Shown piece after piece: positions 13,242-27,539 of a DNA stretch of 64,000 bases (the stretch's first letter is position 1; every line of letters begins with the position of its first letter). This DNA comes from Hysterangium stoloniferum (Eukaryota > Basidiomycota > Agaricomycetes > Hysterangiales > Hysterangiaceae): positions 682,001-746,000 of the forward strand of contig WHVD01000013.1 in NCBI GenBank assembly GCA_015178975.1. Direction: 5' to 3'. The notes below the pieces were generated by a model, which saw only the letters and a list, made by a program, of their open reading frames with translations, was not told where the DNA came from and searched no databases. The position numbers were made by a program, and so were the translations under genes.

Positions 13242-13260
13242 GAAAGTAAACACCTCTCAG

Positions 13261-13279
13261 TCACGTGAATATCACGTGA
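13261..13279. promoter_or_regulatory. two TCACGTGA palindromes 3 bp apart
   Basis: TCACGTGA occurs at 13261-13268 and 13272-13279, a centre-to-centre spacing of 11 bp, about one helical turn. CACGTG is the E-box bound by bHLH factors such as Cbf1/Pho4. The 8-mer is also found upstream of RAD51 (22223) and between GCNA and VAC8 (27754). Confidence 0.55.
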
Positions 13280-13590
13280 CACCAATTAGTTGTCACGTTC
13301 GTCATATATCTAAACGAGATCAAATCACTTGGTGATCCAATACCTATATATTTGACGTGTGAAAACGAAGCTTTGTGAAAATTAATCACTTTCATATGTA
13401 GCAGAACTACAACAGGGACAGCAATCACACGCATGTGGGGAAACAAAAAGGTAACCGGCGGATAAACGAGATATGAAGACAGAAGAAACAAGGAAATAAA
13501 AAAGACGACTTAATGTGCTCATGCGATATGAGCCGTGTCTAACCGATCAGTGAAGAGACAGCGTCTTTATGGTGGACGCAACGACCTTTG

Positions 13591-15384
13591 TTATTGGGGT
13601 ACGCGGGAGGAATTCGACGTATGTGCCTGAAGCACCTCACGGGCGTGCACGTGCACATGCGTAGGATTCTTCACCTCGGTGCAAACTTCGATGCTTTGAA
13701 TCCAGGAGTGCAACATGGCCTCGTCGATCACGCAACGGGTCTTGGGGTCGGGATCAAGCATCCGGCGCAAAAGGGAGCGGCAGGCACGGGGGGAGAGGTT
13801 GTTGATGGTCGGCGGGCACGTCGATGCCGAGGTTGAGTTTGCGCAGGCGGAGGCATACGCGGCGTACAGCGGATCCGACTGCTGGGCCACGCGCCAAGGC
13901 AGCTCTTGGAAGTGCAGACAGTAGTAGACGATACCGCACGCCCAAATATCAACCAGACGGGCGTCATACGCTACACATGAATAGGTGGTAAGGCAAGGTA
14001 CTCGGAAACGTGTGAGAAACAACTTACTCTTTTGCGTAAACTGTTCGGGTGCAATGTAAGGCTCGCTTCCGCAAAGCCCCGTTGACATATGCACGGTTGC
14101 TTCCCAAGGGAGTCGATAAACGGTTGATGCACCGTAGTCGCCAATCTAGGCGATGACATAACTAAAGACCAACCCCGAACAGATGGAAATGCTCAATCCT
14201 GCATACCTTGAGATGCCCTTTTGCATCAAAGAACAGGTTCTCAGGCTTGATATCACGGTGGGCAACGCCCTGACCATGCAAATATGCGACACCGGTTAGG
14301 ATCTGTTTGAGACAGCATTCGACTTCGCTGGGGGACATACCACCCTTCTTGATCGCAGCGTACAGATCACCGCCCGGGCAGTACTCCATGACTTCACACC
14401 AACGCTGTTGCTCGTCTTGTAAGAGATCGACCGTCTCAACGATGTTAATATGGTGTAATGTCGAGGATATACAAAACTCGGCAGTGAGCTTCTTTACATA
14501 TTCCTTCTCTGTTTCGTTTTTTCGTCTCTTGCGGAATTCCTGACGATAGGTTGTAAATAATGGACCATGTCATCACTGTTACGATCACGTACTTTGACTG
14601 CATACAATTTCTCCTCGCTTCTGTCCCACTTGTGGGCCAAACGTACGACAGATGTGGCACCCTTCCCAATAGCAACACGCTCACATACACCATACTTCTT
14701 GAGGAGGTTGCTCGTGTCAGAGCGGTCTGAATCAGACTTCTTACTGCTCCCGCCAGAGCGCTGAGAAGTCTTGCGATGAAGTTTGGGACCTGAGCTGAGA
14801 AGTTCCTTCAGTGTAAACTTGCCCTCACCATCACTGCTTCTACTCTTCATGGATTTGACAGAAGCGGGACGAGAAGGAGGGGCAGAGCTTGCAGCGGGAG
14901 GACGAACTGTGCTCTCAGATGAAGCAAGTATATTGGTATCTTTCGGATCGCTGCGGCCAACACTAACCCCGCGACTTGGCGGACGAGTTGAAGGGGGGCT
15001 TGGGCCCCACTCACTGTCGGAGGCGGAGGGCGATTCGCCGGTGGAAGGGGTGTTAGCGCCGGACTTTGGAGGAAGTTGCTGCGGCTTTGGAGCGTGTCCA
15101 TTTGTGTGAATGAATTTCTGTACGACGGGAGGTGCCGGTATGTTGGCTTGTGGCTGCGGAGTTGAGGCATTTGAACGATTCGGCGACTGAGTGGAAGAGC
15201 CAAACATGCGTTTCACGCCATTTGAAAAGGAGTAGCCACGATCCTTGGAAGTTTTGGTTGGCGTGGGGCTGAGAGAAGTTGTTTGCGTTACGGGTGACGA
15301 GACAATTGGAGTGTTATTACCATGCGGGGGTTTGTCTGTCTCTTGAGACTCGTCGTCGGTGGTTAGGGTCTCTAATTCTGGCAT
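13591..15384 (-). CDS. Hal-type (NPR/HAL family) serine/threonine kinase
   Basis: Fungal kinase family that regulates ion and nutrient transporters. Exons 15384-14593, 14539-14207, 14145-14028 and 13970-13591 give 540 aa. Residues 1-235 are Ser/Pro-rich and disordered. The kinase domain follows: glycine loop IGKGATSVV, Lys in AVK (264), a catalytic loop VAHRDIKPEN with HRD at 358-360, then DYG (378-380) instead of DFG, an activation-segment APE-like IAPEQ, and DIWACG. The combination LHHINIVE, CEVMEYCPGGDL and GLCGSEPYIAPE is typical of Hal4/Hal5/Npr1 relatives. The ATG at 15384 is chosen; an in-frame ATG at 15489 would add 35 residues. Confidence 0.87.
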
Positions 15385-16318
15385 GATGGAACGTGATATT
15401 TGAGAACTGGGTTGCAAGGAAAGCGCGGGGAGAATATCAGAGAGTAATACAGTAGATGGGGAATGATGTGAATCGTAATGAAAATTCACAACGACATGCT
15501 GTATCAGCGTGTAGGGAAGGGGTTAAGGTGGGGGCTTGGATGACCGTGACTTGTCGAGGGAGAAAATGGGCCGAAACCCTCTCGACGAAGCCGCAAATGG
15601 CGCGGCTTGTGCTGTAGCGGGGGAGGCGGAGCCTAGCTCAATAGATGGGGAAAACAACGTGGGGCGGGTGGAAGAGAGGCTCTTTGGTTTCCCTTAAAAG
15701 AGATGTCAATTCAGGCGGAGATTGAATTCGGTTGATGAGTGATAATGAAACAAAATATGGAGGATTGCGGGAGGCGGATTTATCAACGGGAATAAGATTG
15801 TTTTACCTTATATAAATATAAATTCGAAGAATACTTAACTTGTAATGTTAAGACAGGTTGGCTTGATCTGCCATGTCGACCCAGTATTCCGATGCAACAG
15901 AAACTGGTTTACGGCTACCAGTGAGATTGGGGTGGGGATGAAATCGGAAGTAATAAGTTATGGAACAGAATACTTCTTAGAATGTTCTTATCAGAGGTCC
16001 ATTTAGACGAATGTATACCGGCACTTCGAATCCAACTTTGACGCAAATACACACGTTCTTGGCATCGAGCGTGACAGCATAACGGCATGATTGTCCACAA
16101 TGCCCTATGACCACCCATACTCACCCCTACCTACCCCTTCAAACAACGACCCACAGCCACCCATTCCTCGTCGGACTTGAAACTATACAGTCTGACCAAG
16201 CAATCCCATCCTCCACCACCACCTTCAAGGTAAGCGTCAAGGTTCGATTTCAAAGTCATTTTTTATCCAGCAGAGTTCACTCACTCCCTCATTTCACTTC
16301 ACAGACCCCTCGCAGGCC
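15385..16318. other. divergent intergenic: kinase and eL19 promoters, eL19 5' UTR intron
   Basis: The eL19 side (16140-16230) is C/T/A-rich, as expected of a ribosomal protein promoter and leader. A likely 5' UTR intron lies at 16230-16304 (gtaagc donor, cacttcacag acceptor), ending 14 nt before the eL19 ATG. No other gene recognised. Confidence 0.55.
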
Positions 16319-17010
16319 ATGGTCAACCTTCGTTCTCAAAAGCGGCTCGCCGCCTCGGTAGCTGGCGTCGGGAAACGCAAAATTTGGCTTGACCCAGCAG
16401 AGCAAGCTGAAATTGGCAACGCTAACTCACGCACACACATAAAAAAACTCATCAAAGATGGCCATGTCATCGTAAAACCCTCCCAAGGCCATTCACGCGC
16501 ACGCACCCGCGATCTCCTTGCCGCAAAACGCAAGGGTCGTCACACCGGTCCCGGTAAAAGAAAAGGTACCAATGAGGCCCGTATGCCCACCAAAGTGCTC
16601 TGGATGCGTAGACAAAGAGTCTTGAGGAGACTCCTCCGCAAGTACCGTGAAGCCGGAAAAATCGACAAGCATCTGTGCGTTTTGCTATTTTCTCATCTTT
16701 CTCACACGACAACTCACTCCATCCAGATACCATTCGCTCTACCAAAAATCGAAGGGTAACGTCTTTAAGAACAAGCGGGTCTTGATGGAGTACATTCACA
16801 AGGCAAAGGCCGAGAAGACACGGACAAAGGTCCTTACAGACCAAATGGAGGCAAGACGAGTCAAGAACAAGGTAAGCAACCCGCCCCTTGCCAGTCTTCT
16901 CTCACTCTCAACTTATCCTCCAGGCCGCCCGGGAACGCCGTGCCACTCGCATTGCAGAAAAGCGTCAGGCCATTTTCGCCGTCGAGCACGAGGCCCCTGT
17001 CAAGGAATAA
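16319..17010 (+). CDS. rpl19: 60S ribosomal protein eL19
   Basis: Exons 16319-16674, 16727-16871 and 16924-17010 give 195 aa, the usual length. It begins [14 protein letters not shown] and contains the invariant [19 protein letters not shown] stretch and [11 protein letters not shown]; the C-terminal helix is rich in Arg and Ala. The start has a G at +4 and is the family start. Cytoplasmic large-subunit protein; a 5' UTR intron is likely. Confidence 0.97.
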
Positions 17011-17355
17011 ATTCATCATTACTTCCTATGTATCTTACCTCTATGCACACATGTCCTATTGCATTGATACGTTTATATTCATGCGTTTTTCATGTTGTTC
17101 AATCCGACCCCTGTGTGAGATAATCGAGAATCCCGAACGCTTGTGTGAGTGAACTTTAAACAGGTTGATGCGTGGTATCTTCAAATACTCCGACCGCGAC
17201 GCCCGACGCCCGTTCACCGTTGAGTGCACTACATCTGCGCCGCCCACTATTTTTGTTACTTCAAATAATTACATAAATACTTTTTATAATATCTTGCGTA
17301 AAGACCAACATCCGCCTTTGTCTCATAACGCGCCCGCTCCCATACCACCCACGCC
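17011..17355. other. intergenic between eL19 and ESA1
   Basis: 345 bp holding the eL19 3' end and the ESA1 promoter. AT-rich around 17262-17300; nothing else seen. Confidence 0.5.
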
Positions 17356-19559
<2,204 letters not shown>

Positions 19560-20302
19560 GTTTCAGACGTGTCTCCATCTCCTTTCTTCCCTTGCTTCAT
19601 TCTCTTCGCTTCTTGGGTTATTAACACATCCTTGGCTTGTTCTTTGCCCTCGCTTACTTCGTCCCTTGTTGTACTTATGGACTTTATGGTATTCACAACT
19701 TCGAAATTTCACAAATTGGATCCATAATAGTAATACATGGTCGTAGACCTTGATATCCCCTGAATCCTGAGCAAACACTGGTGCTTTTGGATCGTTTGTA
19801 CAAGGTTTGTTCTAACCCTTCATTGTGTGAAGGCCCTTCTTGGAATCAGGTGCGAAAGAATTACTTCATGTACTATGAACTTACCAAGTCCTTAGATAGA
19901 GATATTCCTTGGGCTCCTACTAATATAGAGTGATTGCCTGACATATAAACCTTTCAACATCTGGTGGATCATTCAACTCTAAGCTAGTGATGGGTTTCCG
20001 ATACTTCGGTCAGCCCGGCTCCGTACAGACAAGTAACATTGCCGACTTATACTCAGTGTTCTACTTACAACGACAATATACAATCAATGCTTTCGAGAGA
20101 CTGACGAATCACACAAATCAGAGCTGCGAAAGAATAAGTACTGATATTTTTAATCGGAGATATTTCATTGACGTCTGGCAAGTGCATACACATTGTTACC
20201 TTAGAACCGAATGAGCATATTTTTGCATGTGCTGGCATAGGAGAGTGTAGTATGCAAATAACATGATGTAACGAAAAGCTTGAATGTGATAGATAAAAGA
20301 CT
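19560..20302. other. convergent intergenic ESA1/RPS16
   Basis: 743 bp between two 3' ends; open frames here have no recognisable similarity. No tRNA, snoRNA or repeat recognised. Confidence 0.5.
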
Positions 20303-20833
20303 TTAACGGTAACTGAGTGGAAAGGGTTAATACACGTCTCATGAATTGATGTCCGGAAGGCATACCTTTTTTGACGCCTTGCACGCGCACCCTGTCCACC
20401 AAACTTCTTCGGCTCCATCCGTCTTGGGTCAGCAATCAATAGCGACCTGTCATATGACACCAAAGTCTTCTTCAACTCGAGAGCACTGAACGCGTCGAAG
20501 TATTTGTGGTAGAAGGCAACAATGGCCTTGGCAATGGCCTGGCGGATGGCATACACTTGGGATGTGTGTCCTCCACCCTTCACACGGACTCGGATGTCAA
20601 GAGCCTCAAACTTGTCCTCACCAACAACGAGGATTGGCTCGTAGATTTTGTAGCGCAAGATTTCTGGACGGATCAGGTTGATGGGAGAACCATTGACACG
20701 GATCAGTCCCTTCCCCTCTTTTGCATGGGCGACTGCAGTGGCAGTCTGTTCGAAATATAAGTGTTGGGTTGCGTAGATACAACAAAGGACGGACCTTCTT
20801 TTTACCGAAAGTTTGAACAGCGTTGACAGGCAT
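20303..20833 (-). CDS. rps16: 40S ribosomal protein uS9 (RPS16)
   Basis: Exons 20833-20795, 20745-20366 and 20312-20303 give 142 aa. It begins [20 protein letters not shown] and contains [19 protein letters not shown]. The C-terminus [11 protein letters not shown] that reaches the ribosomal P site is completed only by a 10-nt last exon, which supplies the final Ser-Tyr-Arg and stop. That tiny exon would be missed by most gene finders. Confidence 0.96.
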
Positions 20834-21169
20834 ACTGGAGAAATAAATCCCTTAAAAACAGGGATTATACTGGCAAGATATATGTAGTCAGTATGGACGG
20901 AAATATGATAGACTAGAAATGGTATGTGAGGCAGAGGTCATCCATAGTACGCGTTCCACATCCATCCTAGTAAGAGAAGTAGCACGCCTAATACATCTTC
21001 TGGCTACTCTCGGAGCACCTCTCATGCCTCACAAACCACATAAATCTCATAAACTCACCCTTGGGGAGGGCCGGGGACGTTGAAGATGTTGACGAGCGAT
21101 ACCTGTCGGGCCTCGAAATTTATCCATAGACGCCCACGTGTCACGGCGTTTAGCAACCATTCCAAGGTC
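20834..21169. promoter_or_regulatory. divergent promoter, cytosolic RPS16 and mitochondrial uL4
   Basis: 336 bp between start codons of a cytosolic and a mitochondrial ribosomal protein gene. A CACGTG core lies at 21135-21140. No TATA box is clear. Confidence 0.5.
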
Positions 21170-22116
21170 ATGCTCTCTTCAACATTTGGACACACGCTGC
21201 GACTGGTAATTGCTTGGGGTTAACTGTTTAGATATATATTCACATTTTAACTCCAGGCTTGCTCTAGATCGGGACTCAGAACGTTCGCCACCACTATTGC
21301 TTCGCCTCATGCATCTCCAAATGAAGGCATCGCTCTCTCAACAAATCAAGGGCTAGCTGAAAGTGACCCAATTTTGTCATCAAAGCTAGAGTTTGGTACG
21401 TTGGATGCGCTTTGTTAAGTATACATACTTATACAGTAACAGCTCCACAACCCGTATACATTCAACTCTCGTCCCTTATTCCTCCAGAAGCAGTAGCTCC
21501 TAGGGTGGTCGTCCTCCCGCCTTCTGTTTTCAATCATCCCATCCGCAAAGATATTCTTAATCTATGTGTAGTACACTACCTAGATGGATTGAGGCAGGGC
21601 ACAGCTGCAACTAAATCCCGAGGTGAAGTGAGGGGTTCCGGTCGAAAGATTCGACCGCAGAAAGGATCAGGAAGGGCACGTCTAGGAGATGGCCAGTCAC
21701 CTATGCTACGGGGCGGTGGACATGCTTTTGCCAAGAAAGCTCGAGACTTCAGTACAAAACTGCCGCGAAAAGTTATCCAGATGGGGATGCGGGTTGCACT
21801 GAGTGCGAAGGTGTCGGAAGATGCTCTTGGAGTTGTAGAATCCCTTGACTGGCCATCTGGGAAAACACGACAATTGGAGAAACGCATCGAAGAGCTTGGA
21901 TGGCAGAAGACTCTTCTAGTAACAGGATCTGACACTGTGTCAGATACTCTGGTGAGAAGTTGTAGGGCCCTAGACTACATCAAGGCGACCACAGCAGCCA
22001 GTTTGAATATTCACGAGACCATTAAATGGGAACGAATAGTCCTGGATTTTTCTGCCATCGAATTTTTCGAGCGTAATTTGAAGAAACCGGAAATTGACGC
22101 GTTGGTTGGCATGTAA
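21170..22116 (+). CDS. mitochondrial ribosomal protein uL4m
   Basis: Exons 21170-21205, 21257-21395 and 21437-22116 give 284 aa. The N-terminus (MLSSTFGHTLRL..., Ser/Arg-rich, no acids) fits a mitochondrial targeting peptide. The L4 core follows: DILNLCVVHYLDGLRQGTA, then the extended basic loop KSRGEVRGSGRKIRPQKGSG and GGGHAFAKKARDFSTKLPRK, which line the exit tunnel. The C-terminal Rossmann-like part is complete. Confidence 0.92.
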
Positions 22117-22222
22117 CTAAATTACCCTAATGAATATATCCTTATCAGCGTGTTTTCTTTCTGAAAATTTTTAATTCGCTTTCTCGTGCTAACAATAGTT
22201 CAATATAAGAAACATACGGCCA

Positions 22223-22260
22223 TCACGTGACTAAACGCGTCGTGACAGGACGTGACGCGA
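22223..22260. promoter_or_regulatory. RAD51 promoter: TCACGTGA and MluI-type (MCB) sites
   Basis: TCACGTGA at 22223-22230 and ACGCGT at 22235-22240, with a related GACGCGA at 22254-22260, lie 47-84 bp before the RAD51 ATG. ACGCGT is the MBF (MCB) element of fungal G1/S genes, including DNA repair genes. The site is seen; its function is inferred. Confidence 0.6.
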
Positions 22261-22306
22261 CCTTCTCACTTAACCCAGCCGTTCCGTTTATATCCAGTCA
22301 CGTAGG

Positions 22307-23695
22307 ATGTCTCAACCCCCAAACTCACAGCAGTCTCGACAAGAGGAAGATGATTATGAGGCATGCGGCCCGCTTCTTGTCAGCAAACTTCAAGTCAGTT
22401 TCATCGTGGTGCGCGTCCTGAGGAATTAGCTGACAGATTGGTGGCATTGCAAGGAATTTGGTATCGCACCACAAGATATCAAGAAGTTGGTTGATGCTGG
22501 ATTACACACTGTTGAAGCTGTTGCGTACACGCCAAAGAAGAATCTAATAGCTATAAAAGGCATATCAGATGCAAAAGCTGACAAAATCCTTGCTGAAGGT
22601 TTGGGAGTTTACCTGCCTGGACAAACTGGCTTTGACCATTTTGCAGCCGCAAAGATTATTCCTCTGGGTTTCCAAAGTGCTACTGAAGTACATGCTCGCC
22701 GGGCGGAATTAGTCTGTATTACAACCGGTTCCAAGCAATTAGATACCCTTTTGGGAGGTATGTTACGCGTTTCATCGCCTTCTTAACGTTGAATCAGTGA
22801 TTAGGTGGGATTGAAACCGGCGCGATCACGGAGCTATTTGGGGAGTTCAGGACAGGCAAATCGCAAATTTGCCATACATTAGCAGTTACGTGTCAGGTAA
22901 GCAATGGTGCAACAGGTAAAAACTTTCTCGTTAAGTTTTGAAAAAGCTTCCCGTTTCTATGGGAGGTGGAGAAGGCAAATGTCTCTACATTGACACCGAA
23001 GGGACTTTTCGTCCAGTTCGACTTCTCGCCGTCGCTGAGCGGTATGGACTTAACGGAGAGGAAGTCCTGGACAATGTTGCTTATGCTCGAGCATATAATG
23101 CAGATCATCAAAATCAATTGTTGGTTTCTGCAAGTGCCCTTATGGCGGAATCGAGGTTCGAACAACTACTGATTATTCCTGTATTCGAGTTATTAATGGT
23201 CTCTCAGATTTTGTCTGCTAATCGTCGATTCATGTACTGCTTTATATAGGACTGATTTCAACGGACGTGGCGAGCTTTCGGCTCGGCAAGGACATCTGGG
23301 TAAATTCTTGCGAACGTTGTTGAGGCTTGCAGATGAGGTTCGTCGTCTATGTTATAACACGGAGAGCTCACTCACAGATCCAATCCCAGTACGGTGTAGC
23401 TGTGGTAGTCACAAATCAAGTGATGTCTTCGCCAGATGCTTCGGGGGGAATGTATGCTGCCAATGAGAAAAAACCAATCGGAGGAAACATCATGGCTCAT
23501 GCTTCAACAACCCGGTGAGTCCGTTTCTCCATGTCAGTTCATAACTCATCAACCACGTACCACAGCTTGCAACTAAAGAAGGGCAGGGGAAGTACTCGTA
23601 TATGTAAGGTTTACGATTCACCCTGTCTGCCTGAAAGTGAAGCACAATTCGCGATTTTGGCCAACGGTATTGGCGATCCAGAAGAAGAACCATGA
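22307..23695 (+). CDS. rad51: RAD51 recombinase
   Basis: Strand-exchange protein of homologous recombination. Exons 22307-22393, 22454-22598, 22647-22757, 22805-22896, 22947-23155, 23208-23337, 23378-23514 and 23566-23695 give 346 aa. The N-terminus has [17 protein letters not shown] (Rad51 rather than Dmc1) and a helix-hairpin-helix [10 protein letters not shown]. Walker A is GEFRTGKS with Lys133, Walker B is LLIVD ending at Asp222; both positions equal those of human RAD51. The L2 loop [14 protein letters not shown] and C-terminus GDPEEEP are intact. The intron 22599-22646 is 48 nt and stop-free, so its retention would add 16 residues. Confidence 0.96.
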
Positions 23696-23879
23696 TATCA
23701 TTTCAATTTTCAATTTTCAATCACGCAGTTTTGTAAATATTATCTGGGTTGAACACAGCATCATTACACTAGATCCGTTGAGGACCGTTACATGTACAAT
23801 AATAGGCATACATTATGGCGATGCGCACTGTTGTGGCTCTATTCGCTAATAATCTTCCCTCATACATTTCGATTGACAT

Positions 23880-25343
23880 TTAGGCCAAAAGACGAGTGAG
23901 GATGTTGCTTTTTGTCTTGTTGATCTGTTCATGTAGGGTTTCTATGTCATGCCGAGTAACCTGAGCAATGTCGGCCATGAGATATGCCACATCTGCTTTT
24001 GAATCTGAATACTGTTTTTCAACATTGAATGGAGAGAGAATCTCGTTGACTTCGCGCAGGACGCCAGGCTGGTTTTTGTGCACATAGCAGACACGGATAT
24101 AGTGGCTCTGCTCGGCGAGGATCGCGCGCAGGTCGACCTCGGGGAAGTTGACAGATCCGAGGGTGGAACCTGCGTTGAGATAGCGGGTGAGAGCTTGCGA
24201 GACCTCCTCGCCGATCATGCGTTGTGCCTCTTCTGTGGAACCACCGATATGCGGTGTCAAGCACACGTTCGGTAATGCACGCAACGCAGAGGCAAACGGA
24301 TTGAGCGTATCATCAAACCCTTGACCATTGGCGCCAGGCTCCGCAGGGTATACATCGAGTGCCGCTCCTGCAAGATGCCCTGACTGGAGAGCGTCAATGA
24401 GTGCGGGGATATCGACGACTCGTCCACGGGCGTTATTTATTAGGTATGCACCCTTCTTCATTTGGGACAACTCCGGTTGTCCAATGAGGTTCGTCGTTTC
24501 CGGGAGCTCGGGAACATGTAATGTTACGAAGTCAGAGCTGGAAAGAAGGTCGGAGAGACTATCGACCTGGCGGGCAGAGCCGAGAGGCATGATGTTGACG
24601 ACATCGTAGAACAATACACGCATTCCAAATGCTTCAGCAAGGACTGAGAGTTGTGAGCCGATATGGCCATAGCCGATGATCCCGAGGGTCTTGCCACGAA
24701 TCTCCCAGCACCCTTTAGACACCTTGTTCCATATGCCTTGCTTCATTTCCCGTGAACGGTCGAATAACTGGCGTGAAAGACCGATGACCTCGGAAATGAC
24801 GAGTTCGGCGACGGAGCGTGAGTTGGAGAAGGGCGAATTAAAAACAGGGATGCCTGCCCTTGCTGCAGTTAATAAGTCGACTTGATTGGTACCAATACAG
24901 AAACAGCCGATGACCAAAAGCTATCTGATATTAAATGACGATGAAACAGTAAACGAGGACAGACATGCCTTGGATGCTGCTTTGATCACTCGTTCAGTTA
25001 TCTTCGTTTTGCTCCTTATGCCAATAGCATGATAGGTGCCGATTTTTTCGACGAGTTCGTCCTCATTCCATGCCTTGACGAAATGGTCTACTTGGAAGCC
25101 CTGGTCCTTGAAGGCCTTCACAGCGCCTTGGCTGATGTTTTCGAGGAGTAAAAGTCTGAATTCGTCGGTTGAGACAGGATGGAGAACCTTTGCCTGTCGA
25201 ACAAGATCAGGGCCCAAAGTCTCGCGAAAGCGTGCAACAAGAGCGTTGGGAGAGGCGGGAGAGACAGAAACAGCAGCAACAGCTAGGTGAGGTTCAATTG
25301 AGTCACTGGAACGACTTTTCAAAGGAATGGGGATACCGTTCAT
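23880..25343 (-). CDS. ser3: D-3-phosphoglycerate dehydrogenase (serine biosynthesis)
   Basis: Oxidises 3-phosphoglycerate to 3-phosphohydroxypyruvate, the first step of serine synthesis. Exons 25343-24969 and 24920-23880 give 471 aa. Substrate-domain start KVLHPVSTDEF; NAD-binding GYGHIG; Arg in NNARGRVVD; Glu in ALDVYPAEP; catalytic His in LTPHIGGST. A C-terminal ACT domain (VCYVHKNQPGVLREVNEIL) suggests serine feedback. The single intron (24921-24968) has a GC donor (AAG|GCATGT) and ends GATAG. Length matches yeast Ser3/Ser33. Confidence 0.95.
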
Positions 25344-25634
25344 AATGGTTTACAAGGAAGTAAATAATAACAACCTCTACTTTTTATACTCGTGACTCAA
25401 CCGGGGATCGGTTTTAGGGTGGTGATCGTATATGGTGTGTCCGGATTTGGTGACAAATGCGGCCATTATTACGTTGCAACAAAGTCATATAATTTAATTT
25501 AATTTTTGAGTAAAGTCATGTCAGAATAAGTATCGAAAGGTAACATAGCATGATATTGGCATTAGTCTTTTACTCATATCAAAAATATATTTAGCACGTA
25601 ATTTTCAACGTCTAGTTTCTTCCCAGATTAACAT

Positions 25635-27539
25635 CTAATCCCGTCCGTTAATCGAGACACCACCGATGCCGCGAATCAGTTCTTCGACCTCATCATCAGA
25701 TGATGGTATATCGACGGTAACATTGACACGATGGACGGTAGGTTGCGACATGCGGGGAGATTCGTTCGACGGGTGAGCCAGTGCACGTGGCGACTCTGTA
25801 TTCATTGTAAATATTTAAGAACGCTAAAATGAGTTCCAATTACAAACCATGCAAAGACCCAGAGGCAAGTTTGCTTTCACTTGTCGCTTTTTTCTTCCCT
25901 CGTGTTGGGAACAATGGCTTCAGCCTACCAGCAGGAGTACACAGGCTACAACCTGTAACATCATATATGCCTCAATATATTATTTCAATGTGATAAAATG
26001 ATAATGTACCCACCGTGCGTTTCAATATCAATCGAGTTCGAAAATCGCCCGTACACCTTACCACATTCGATACACTCCCATCTGTGCGTGTAGTTGATCG
26101 TGTATGAGTGCTTGGTCTATGCATGGTGTGAATGGAAAGTAGAAAAGAAATGCCAAACTCGCCCACGCTGATAGTAATGTCGGGACGTGCTTGGGTCACT
26201 TGAGAGGCCCTTGCAAGACAAGATGTTACCATTTGATTAAGGGAAGGATAAATTTCCCCTCAACTTACCACGCCTTGAATTGCGGACCATGCCCCACTTC
26301 GGATGGGTTATTATCTATCACCCAAACGGCTAGATGGCACATTTCGTGCGCAAGGGTGAGCCTTACACGTTCGTCACAATCCAGTAACTTCGGTGCGAGC
26401 TCAATTTTGGTATACGTCTGGTCCTGCCTGTTCCTAAACAAATCCACATCGACGAGCAATTCTGGCATTCATTTAATTATGACAAACCTGCTGAAAAATG
26501 CCTTGCCTGCTGTAGATAATAGCCTCACATTCCAGATCAATTCAGTCTCTGGCGGGATGCGTCCACCAAAAACTGTACCATTTAGTTCAGAGAACAACGC
26601 CTTGGCATAATCCTCCAAGCGTTGTTGATCAGCCGTGATTTTTCGTTTTCTAGGTGACGCCGACTTCCGCTGCTGGGGCGGCAGTGCATTTGCCAAAGCC
26701 AGTGGAATCTCATTGCTACGTGCTGATAACTTCTTTGTGTTGGAAGGGGTACGGGGAACCGGCTTCGCACGGACGTGTGGATCACTGTGTGGACTGTAAC
26801 GTAGGGTTTGTAGGAGACCGATTGTTTTACTTACAAGGTTAGGATGGCGGGGTCATGTGAGGATGGCTCAGAATCAAAGATGTCAAAGGCCGGAATATTT
26901 GTACTCTCAGGTAGTCTTTCTTTGACGGGGGACCCCGAGGGTTGAGGTCCTGATGGGTCAAAATCGGTCTCAGCATCGCTAATACATATGACTTCGTGGT
27001 TGTCTTGTGGCACTTGAAGAGGAATTGGTGTTCGGCTGCGTCCCTTCCCTTTTTGTAGTAGTGGAAAAGTAGAGTTGATTGGCGTAGCGGTTGACTTTCG
27101 GTTGGTAGAATTCTCATTTGTGAATGGGTCTCTAGTACATGATTGTTTTTTTCGGTCCTCTCGAGACTTTTTGGGTATGGGCTGTCTTCTGTTCTCAAGG
27201 TCAGCTCACGGGCATAGCGTCGCCAACCGCGCAAGGAAGACAACTGAACAACTGGCACTGGCAGGAGACTCACTGTGCTGTACAGCATTCTTCATCAGTA
27301 TCTGACGATATTTCGATAACCTCCGGTTCAACCGGTGCGGTTGACTTTTCAGACAACATAGATTGCTCGAGCATCTCTACTGTCGAGCGCGCTCCTTTGT
27401 GCGTTATTTTTCTTCTGAAGGCAGGTCAGTCACCCCTGGGTTAAAATTTATCAGTGGATAAGCACTCATTGACTCGCTCTTCTTCACTATCAGGAATGAC
27501 CTCATCTGTGGACCGCCATCTTGCGTTTTGAGAAGTCAT
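25635..27539 (-). CDS. GCNA/SprT-like metalloprotease (DNA-protein crosslink repair)
   Basis: Exons 27539-27466, 27414-27284, 27204-26835, 26793-26488, 26433-26269, 26209-26167, 26116-26014, 25952-25848 and 25795-25635 give 485 aa. The N-terminal 240 residues are acidic and disordered with two SUMO-interacting-like motifs (VIEISSDTDEE and VICISDAETD). The SprT domain has the zinc site HEMCH (323-327) and a later His in GHGPQF. The C-terminal zinc ribbon is C-x2-C (WECIECGKVYGR) plus C-x2-C (GCSLC). The order, disordered SIM region then SprT then zinc ribbon, matches GCNA/ACRC and its fungal relatives, which clear SUMOylated crosslinks. The acceptor near 26110-26116 has two in-phase options. 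The second and third introns are the least certain joins. Confidence 0.82.

Larger units (their letters stand above)
12886..13590. other. convergent intergenic region between SDR and kinase
   Basis: 705 bp between two 3' ends. It holds an inverted repeat and paired palindromic octamers listed separately; nothing coding was found. Confidence 0.6.
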
